Shown piece after piece: positions 60,046 to 64,000 of a DNA stretch of 64,000 nucleotides. The DNA lies in contig NZ_JABFOE010000013.1 in NCBI RefSeq assembly GCF_013116745.1, positions 61,309-125,308 on the forward strand, in the 5' to 3' direction. The position numbers and the translations under genes were made by a program. Numbering within the stretch: position 1 is the first letter of the stretch; each line of letters starts with the position of its first letter. The notes beneath the pieces are model-generated. The model searched no databases. It was given only the letters and a program-made list of their open reading frames with translations, and was not told where the DNA came from. Source of the DNA: Arthrobacter sp. 260 (GTDB taxonomy: Bacteria; Actinomycetota; Actinomycetes; Actinomycetales; Micrococcaceae).

Positions 60046-62580
60046 CTACCTTGCGGTCGCCAACCGCCGGGCGAGGTAGGGTGCGGTCCGGCTTTCAGGA
60101 GTGTCCGCAACCGTCGACGGCGTCCCGGCCGCAACGATCCGGCCGCCCTCGTCGCCGCCCGAGGGCCCCAGATCGATCACCCAGTCGGCCGCGGCGATCA
60201 CCGCCATATCGTGTTCGACGACGACCACCGTGTTGCCAGCGTCCACCAGGTTGTTCAGCTGGGCCAACAGCAGCTGCACATCGGAGGGGTGAAGCCCCGT
60301 GGTGGGCTCGTCGAGCACGTACAGGGTGTGCCCGCGGCGGGCACGCTGCAGTTCGGTGGCGAGCTTGATCCGTTGTGCCTCGCCGCCGGACAGTTCGGTG
60401 GCTGGCTGGCCGAGCCGTAAATAGCCGAGCCCCACCTGCCGGAGGGTGGTCAGGCTGCGCGCCGCGGTGGGGACGTCGGCGAGGAACTCGGCGGCAGCAT
60501 CGACGGTGAGCCCGAGGACCTCGGCGATGGTCCGGTCCCGGTACGTGATTTCGAGGGTCTCGGGGTTGTAGCGTGACCCGTCGCAGGTAGGGCAGGGCCC
60601 GTAACTGCCGGGCAGGAACAGGAGCTCAACGGAGACGAACCCCTCGCCCAGGCACGTCTCGCAGCGGCCGCCGGTCACGTTGAACGAGAACCGTCCTGCG
60701 CCGTAGCCGCGTGCCCTGGCCTCATCCGTCCCTGCGTACAGCTTCCGGACGGCGTCGAACAGGCCCGTGTAGGTGGCCAGGTTGGAGCGGGGGGTCCGGC
60801 CGATCGGACGCTGATCCACGCGGACCAACCGGTCGATCAGGTCGAGGCCCTCCACATGGCCCACCGTCATGTGGTCACCCGGTGCGCAGTCGCGGTCGCT
60901 GCCGTCGTCGTCGGTGTCCTCCGCCGGAACGCCGGCGCGCAGGTAATCACCGACGACGTCGGCGAGCACCTGGGAGACGAGCGTCGACTTGCCGGAGCCG
61001 GAGACACCCGTGACGGCGGTCAGCACATTCAGGGGGATCGTGGCGTCGAGGCCGCGCAGGTTGTGGCGGCTGATGTTGTTCATTGTCAGCCAGCGCTCCG
61101 GTTCCCGCAGCGCGGCGTCCGCTGACGGGGGAGCCTGCTCGGGGAAGAGGAACGGCCGGGTGACCGACTCCTCAACGTCAGCGAGGCCTGGCACGGCGCC
61201 GCTGTAGAGGACCGACCCGCCGGCCTCGCCGGCCTTGGGACCAACATCGACCACCCAGTCGGCGCTGCGGACCACGTCCATGTCATGTTCCACCACGAAC
61301 ACCGAATTACCGGAGGACTTCAGTTGCTGCAGGACCTCAAGCAGCGGTTCGGCGTCGGCGGGATGCAGGCCTGCCGACGGCTCATCGAGGACGTAGATGA
61401 CGCCGAAGAGGCCTGACCGCAGCTGGGTGGCAATACGCAGACGCTGCATCTCCCCCGGGGACAGGGTGGGAGTGGGACGGCGCAGGCTCAGGTAGCCCAA
61501 CCCCAGATCCAGCAGCACGCCGACGCGCTGGTAGAGGTCCTTGGTCAGGGTGACCGCCACCTCGGTGGTTTCCCCGGAACTTAGGGCGCGGGAGCTGGAT
61601 CCTGCGTGCTGCAGGGTGGCGGTGGGCTCGACGATGGTTGCCAGCTCGGCGAGCGGCACATTCGTCAGTTCAGCGATGGTGTAGCCGGCGAAGGTGACAG
61701 CCAGGGCTGCCTGCTTCAGTCCGCTGCCCCCGCACAAGGGGCACGGGCCGCTGTGCATGAACTGCAGGACGCGCTCGCGCATCGACTGGCTGGAGGAGTC
61801 GGCGAGGGTGTGGAGCACATAACTCTTCGCGCTCCAGAACCGGCCCTTGTAGGGTTTTGCGACCCGGTCCCGCTGCGGGGTGACCTCCACCACCGGTTGT
61901 TCCTCGGTGAACAGGATCCAGTCGCGGGATTCCTTCGGAAGCTGGTTCCAGGGGGTGTCGAGGTCGTGGCCGAGTTCACTAACGACGTCGCGCAGATTCT
62001 TGCCCTGCCAGGCTCCGGGCCACGCGGCGATGGCGCCCTCGCGGATCGTCAGTGACGGATCCGGGACCAGGGATTCCTCGCTGACAGTGTGGGCGATCCC
62101 CAGCCCATGGCACTGCGGGCATGCTCCGGCGGCGGTGTTGGGGGAGAAGGAGTCAGAGTCCAGGGACTCGGCGCCCTCAGGATAGGTGCCGGCTCGGGAG
62201 AACAGCATCCGCACGGAGTTGGAGAGGGTGGTGACGGTGCCCACCGTTGACCGGGAACTGGGGGTGCCGCGGCGCTGCTGCAGCGCGACGGCGGGCGGCA
62301 GTCCGGTAATTTCGTCGACCCGTGGGTTGGACCCCTGCTGGATCAGTCGCCGCGCGTAGGGGGCTACCGACTCGAAGTAGCGGCGTTGGGCTTCGGCGTA
62401 GATGGTGCCGAAGGCAAGCGAGGATTTTCCTGAGCCGGAAACGCCGGTGAACGCGACGATGGCGTCGCGGGGGACGTCCACGCTTACGTTGCGAAGGTTG
62501 TTCTCCCGGGCACCACGCACCTGGACGAAACCGGTCAGCGGGGAGGTTGCGGGCAGGTCGTTCACTAATTGTTGACTCAC
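60046..62580 (-). CDS. UvrA paralogue lacking the UvrB-binding domain
   Basis: ABC-type excision-repair-like ATPase of 844 aa, about 100 shorter than canonical UvrA. Two ATPase heads ([10 protein letters not shown] and [10 protein letters not shown]) with signatures [11 protein letters not shown] and [12 protein letters not shown], and zinc-finger clusters [24 protein letters not shown] with CPTCDGSRY. After [21 protein letters not shown] only about 20 residues precede the first zinc motif, where canonical UvrA has the UvrB-binding insertion of roughly 120. UvrA2-type proteins like this are linked to drug tolerance and DNA binding, not nucleotide excision with UvrB. GTG start at 62580; a second GTG at 62565 is possible. 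Upstream SNF2 gene is 10 bp away on the same strand. Confidence 0.9.
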   Translation of the reverse strand: MSQQLVNDLPATSPLTGFVQVRGARENNLRNVSVDVPRDAIVAFTGVSGSGKSSLAFGTIYAEAQRRYFESVAPYARRLIQQGSNPRVDEITGLPPAVALQQRRGTPSSRSTVGTVTTLSNSVRMLFSRAGTYPEGAESLDSDSFSPNTAAGACPQCHGLGIAHTVSEESLVPDPSLTIREGAIAAWPGAWQGKNLRDVVSELGHDLDTPWNQLPKESRDWILFTEEQPVVEVTPQRDRVAKPYKGRFWSAKSYVLHTLADSSSQSMRERVLQFMHSGPCPLCGGSGLKQAALAVTFAGYTIAELTNVPLAELATIVEPTATLQHAGSSSRALSSGETTEVAVTLTKDLYQRVGVLLDLGLGYLSLRRPTPTLSPGEMQRLRIATQLRSGLFGVIYVLDEPSAGLHPADAEPLLEVLQQLKSSGNSVFVVEHDMDVVRSADWVVDVGPKAGEAGGSVLYSGAVPGLADVEESVTRPFLFPEQAPPSADAALREPERWLTMNNISRHNLRGLDATIPLNVLTAVTGVSGSGKSTLVSQVLADVVGDYLRAGVPAEDTDDDGSDRDCAPGDHMTVGHVEGLDLIDRLVRVDQRPIGRTPRSNLATYTGLFDAVRKLYAGTDEARARGYGAGRFSFNVTGGRCETCLGEGFVSVELLFLPGSYGPCPTCDGSRYNPETLEITYRDRTIAEVLGLTVDAAAEFLADVPTAARSLTTLRQVGLGYLRLGQPATELSGGEAQRIKLATELQRARRGHTLYVLDEPTTGLHPSDVQLLLAQLNNLVDAGNTVVVVEHDMAVIAAADWVIDLGPSGGDEGGRIVAAGTPSTVADTPESRTAPYLARRLATAR

Positions 62581-62590
62581 CCCCTTGACT

Positions 62591-64000
62591 CTAGCCCTCC
62601 AGCAGCCCCCTGATGTCGTCGGCGGTCAGCGCAGAGCTGAAGACGGCGTCGTCGTCCATCACTGAACTGAAGAGTTTGGCTTTCTGTTCCTTGAGCTTCA
62701 TCACCTTCTCCTCGATGGTCCCCGACGCCACCATCCGGTAGACCATGACGTTGCGGGTCTGGCCGATCCGGTGGGTGCGGTCGACGGCCTGCGCCTCCGT
62801 GGCCGGGTTCCACCAGGGATCCAACAGGAACACGTAGTCAGCCTCGGTGAGGTTCAGGCCAAACCCGCCAGCCTTGAGGCTGATCAGGAAGACGGGTGCC
62901 TCACCGTCCTTGAACTTGTTGATCACGTCGCCGCGGCGCAGGGTGGACCCGTCAAGGTAGCTGTAGGGGATCCCCTGCGCGTCCAGCCGCTCCGCAGCCT
63001 TCTTCAGAAAGGAAGTGAACTGGCTGAAGACCAGCGCCCGGTGGCCCTCCGCCACCACGTCCTCGAGCTGTTCGAACAGGACATCGAGCTTCGCTGAGGG
63101 GACACCGTCGTACGCCTGGTCCACCAGGGACGCGTCGAGGCTGAGCATCCGCAGCAGGGTCAGCGACCTGAAGACGATCATCCGGTTGCGGTCCAGATCC
63201 TCGATCAGGCCCAGCAGTTTCTGCCGTTCGCGCTGCAGATGGGTCTGGTAGATCTTCCGATGCTTCGCATGCAGTTCCACCTCCAGGACCTGCTCCTGCT
63301 TTGGGGGCAGGTCGGAGGCGACCGCCTCCTTGGTGCGCCGCATCAGCAGCGGCCGGATCCTGCGCCGCAGGCGCGCGAGCCGCTCGGTGTTGCCCGACTT
63401 CTCGATCGGGTTCCGATAGTCCTCGGTGAAGCGGCGGGCCGAAGGGAACAGGCCCGGGGCTGTGATCGAGAACAGCGACCACAGTTCCATCAGGTTGTTC
63501 TCCATCGGGGTGCCGGTGATCGCCAGTTTGAACGGGGCGGAGAACTCCTTGGCGCACAGGTGCACCTTAGCGGTCCGGTTCTTCACAAACTGGGCCTCGT
63601 CAAGGATCAACCCCGCCCATTCCAGCGCCTGGTATTTGTCGAAGTCCAGCCGGAACAGCGTGTAGGAGGTGACGACGACGTCGGCCCCGGCCGTCACCGT
63701 CGCCAGGTCGATGCCGCTTTTCGCGTGGGTGTCCGCAACTGAGGTGACCGCGAGGCCGGGGGTGAAGCGGTGCGCCTCCGAAACCCAGTTCGGGACCACC
63801 GAGGTGGGTGCGACGACGAGGAAGGGCTTCGACTCGCCCTGCTCTTTCGCGTGGGTGAGCAGCGCAAGGGTCTGCAGGGTCTTGCCGAGCCCCATGTCAT
63901 CCCCGAGCACCCCGCCGAGCCCGTGCTGGTAGAGGAACGCGAGCCAGTTGAAGCCGTCCTGTTGATACGGGCGGAGGGTGGCGAACAGGGTGGGCGGCAC
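62591..64000 (-). CDS. SNF2/RapA-family DEAD-box ATPase, N-terminus outside window
   Basis: C-terminal 469 aa of a Swi2/Snf2 ATPase; the 5' end lies beyond position 64000. Walker A GDDMGLGKTLQTLA, motif Ia LVVAPTSVVPNWVSE, DEAQ box ILDEAQFVKN, motif III AITGTPMENNLMELWS, and the helicase C motifs VFSQFTSFLKKA, LKAGGFGLNLTEADYVFLLDPWWNPA and DRTHRIGQ are intact. Full-length bacterial relatives have about 900-1100 aa with an N-terminal SWIM zinc finger, so half the protein is missing here. The stop is 10 bp before the UvrA-like start, so the two probably form one transcript. Confidence 0.9.
   Translation of the reverse strand: MPPTLFATLRPYQQDGFNWLAFLYQHGLGGVLGDDMGLGKTLQTLALLTHAKEQGESKPFLVVAPTSVVPNWVSEAHRFTPGLAVTSVADTHAKSGIDLATVTAGADVVVTSYTLFRLDFDKYQALEWAGLILDEAQFVKNRTAKVHLCAKEFSAPFKLAITGTPMENNLMELWSLFSITAPGLFPSARRFTEDYRNPIEKSGNTERLARLRRRIRPLLMRRTKEAVASDLPPKQEQVLEVELHAKHRKIYQTHLQRERQKLLGLIEDLDRNRMIVFRSLTLLRMLSLDASLVDQAYDGVPSAKLDVLFEQLEDVVAEGHRALVFSQFTSFLKKAAERLDAQGIPYSYLDGSTLRRGDVINKFKDGEAPVFLISLKAGGFGLNLTEADYVFLLDPWWNPATEAQAVDRTHRIGQTRNVMVYRMVASGTIEEKVMKLKEQKAKLFSSVMDDDAVFSSALTADDIRGLLEG

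Overview
This is a gene-dense, GC-rich chromosomal segment from a high-GC Gram-positive bacterium. The protein families and gene order (serC next to a DtxR/IdeR regulator, a c-di-AMP riboswitch before NlpC/P60-type wall hydrolases, an Rpf-LysM protein, mobA-DUF6457-moeA, sucCD behind pcrA, a type III PKS operon) point to the Micrococcaceae, most likely Arthrobacter in the broad sense. That placement is inferred from the translations, not from a marker gene. I see no rRNA, prophage, insertion sequence, integrase or CRISPR array. The one RNA gene is tRNA-Arg(CCT). Both window edges cut genes: serC on the left, a SNF2 helicase on the right.

Layout. 1-5.3 kb: serC (partial), an iron-dependent repressor, then three secreted wall-hydrolase-like proteins; the second is preceded by a ydaO/yuaA c-di-AMP riboswitch. 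5.4-11.5 kb: an HNH protein, then molybdenum cofactor genes (mobA, a DUF6457 gene, moeA) facing an FdhF/YdeP-type molybdoenzyme with divergent fdhD. 11.5-20.5 kb: a luciferase-like monooxygenase, a DUF1684 protein, a polar amino acid ABC importer whose permease seems to start at AUC, an ABC exporter, and a divergent YczE/MocR pair. 20.5-29 kb: tRNA-Arg, a membrane protein, an alanine/glycine:cation symporter, PcrA helicase, succinyl-CoA synthetase, a zinc alcohol dehydrogenase. 29-37 kb: TetR plus a DHA2 exporter, a ferritin-like/VIT1 iron exporter, two DUF202 proteins, a fatty acyl-CoA ligase and an AI-2E family protein.

37-47.3 kb is catabolic: a MatC-like transporter with a divergent GntR regulator, bracketed by two near-identical hairpins; an SSS symporter divergent from an XRE-cupin regulator across a 29-bp dyad; an APC permease; and an ureohydrolase plus ThDP-decarboxylase operon. 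I read that operon as the lower arginine transaminase route (2-ketoarginine decarboxylase plus guanidinobutyrase), but the substrate is not provable from sequence. 47.3-50.8 kb is a type III polyketide synthase, methyltransferase and flavin monooxygenase operon, the best natural-product candidate here. 50.8-64 kb: two lipoproteins, a DUF6325/SHOCT pair, Tex, an Rpf-LysM protein, a thioesterase, glutathione-independent formaldehyde dehydrogenase, small DUF proteins, a UvrA paralogue lacking the UvrB-binding insertion, and the SNF2 helicase.

Most of the window is ordinary actinobacterial core and accessory metabolism. The items most worth following are the riboswitch that overlaps a start region, the AUC-start permease, the arginine/guanidino module with its candidate operator, the PKS operon, and the covarying duplicated terminators.
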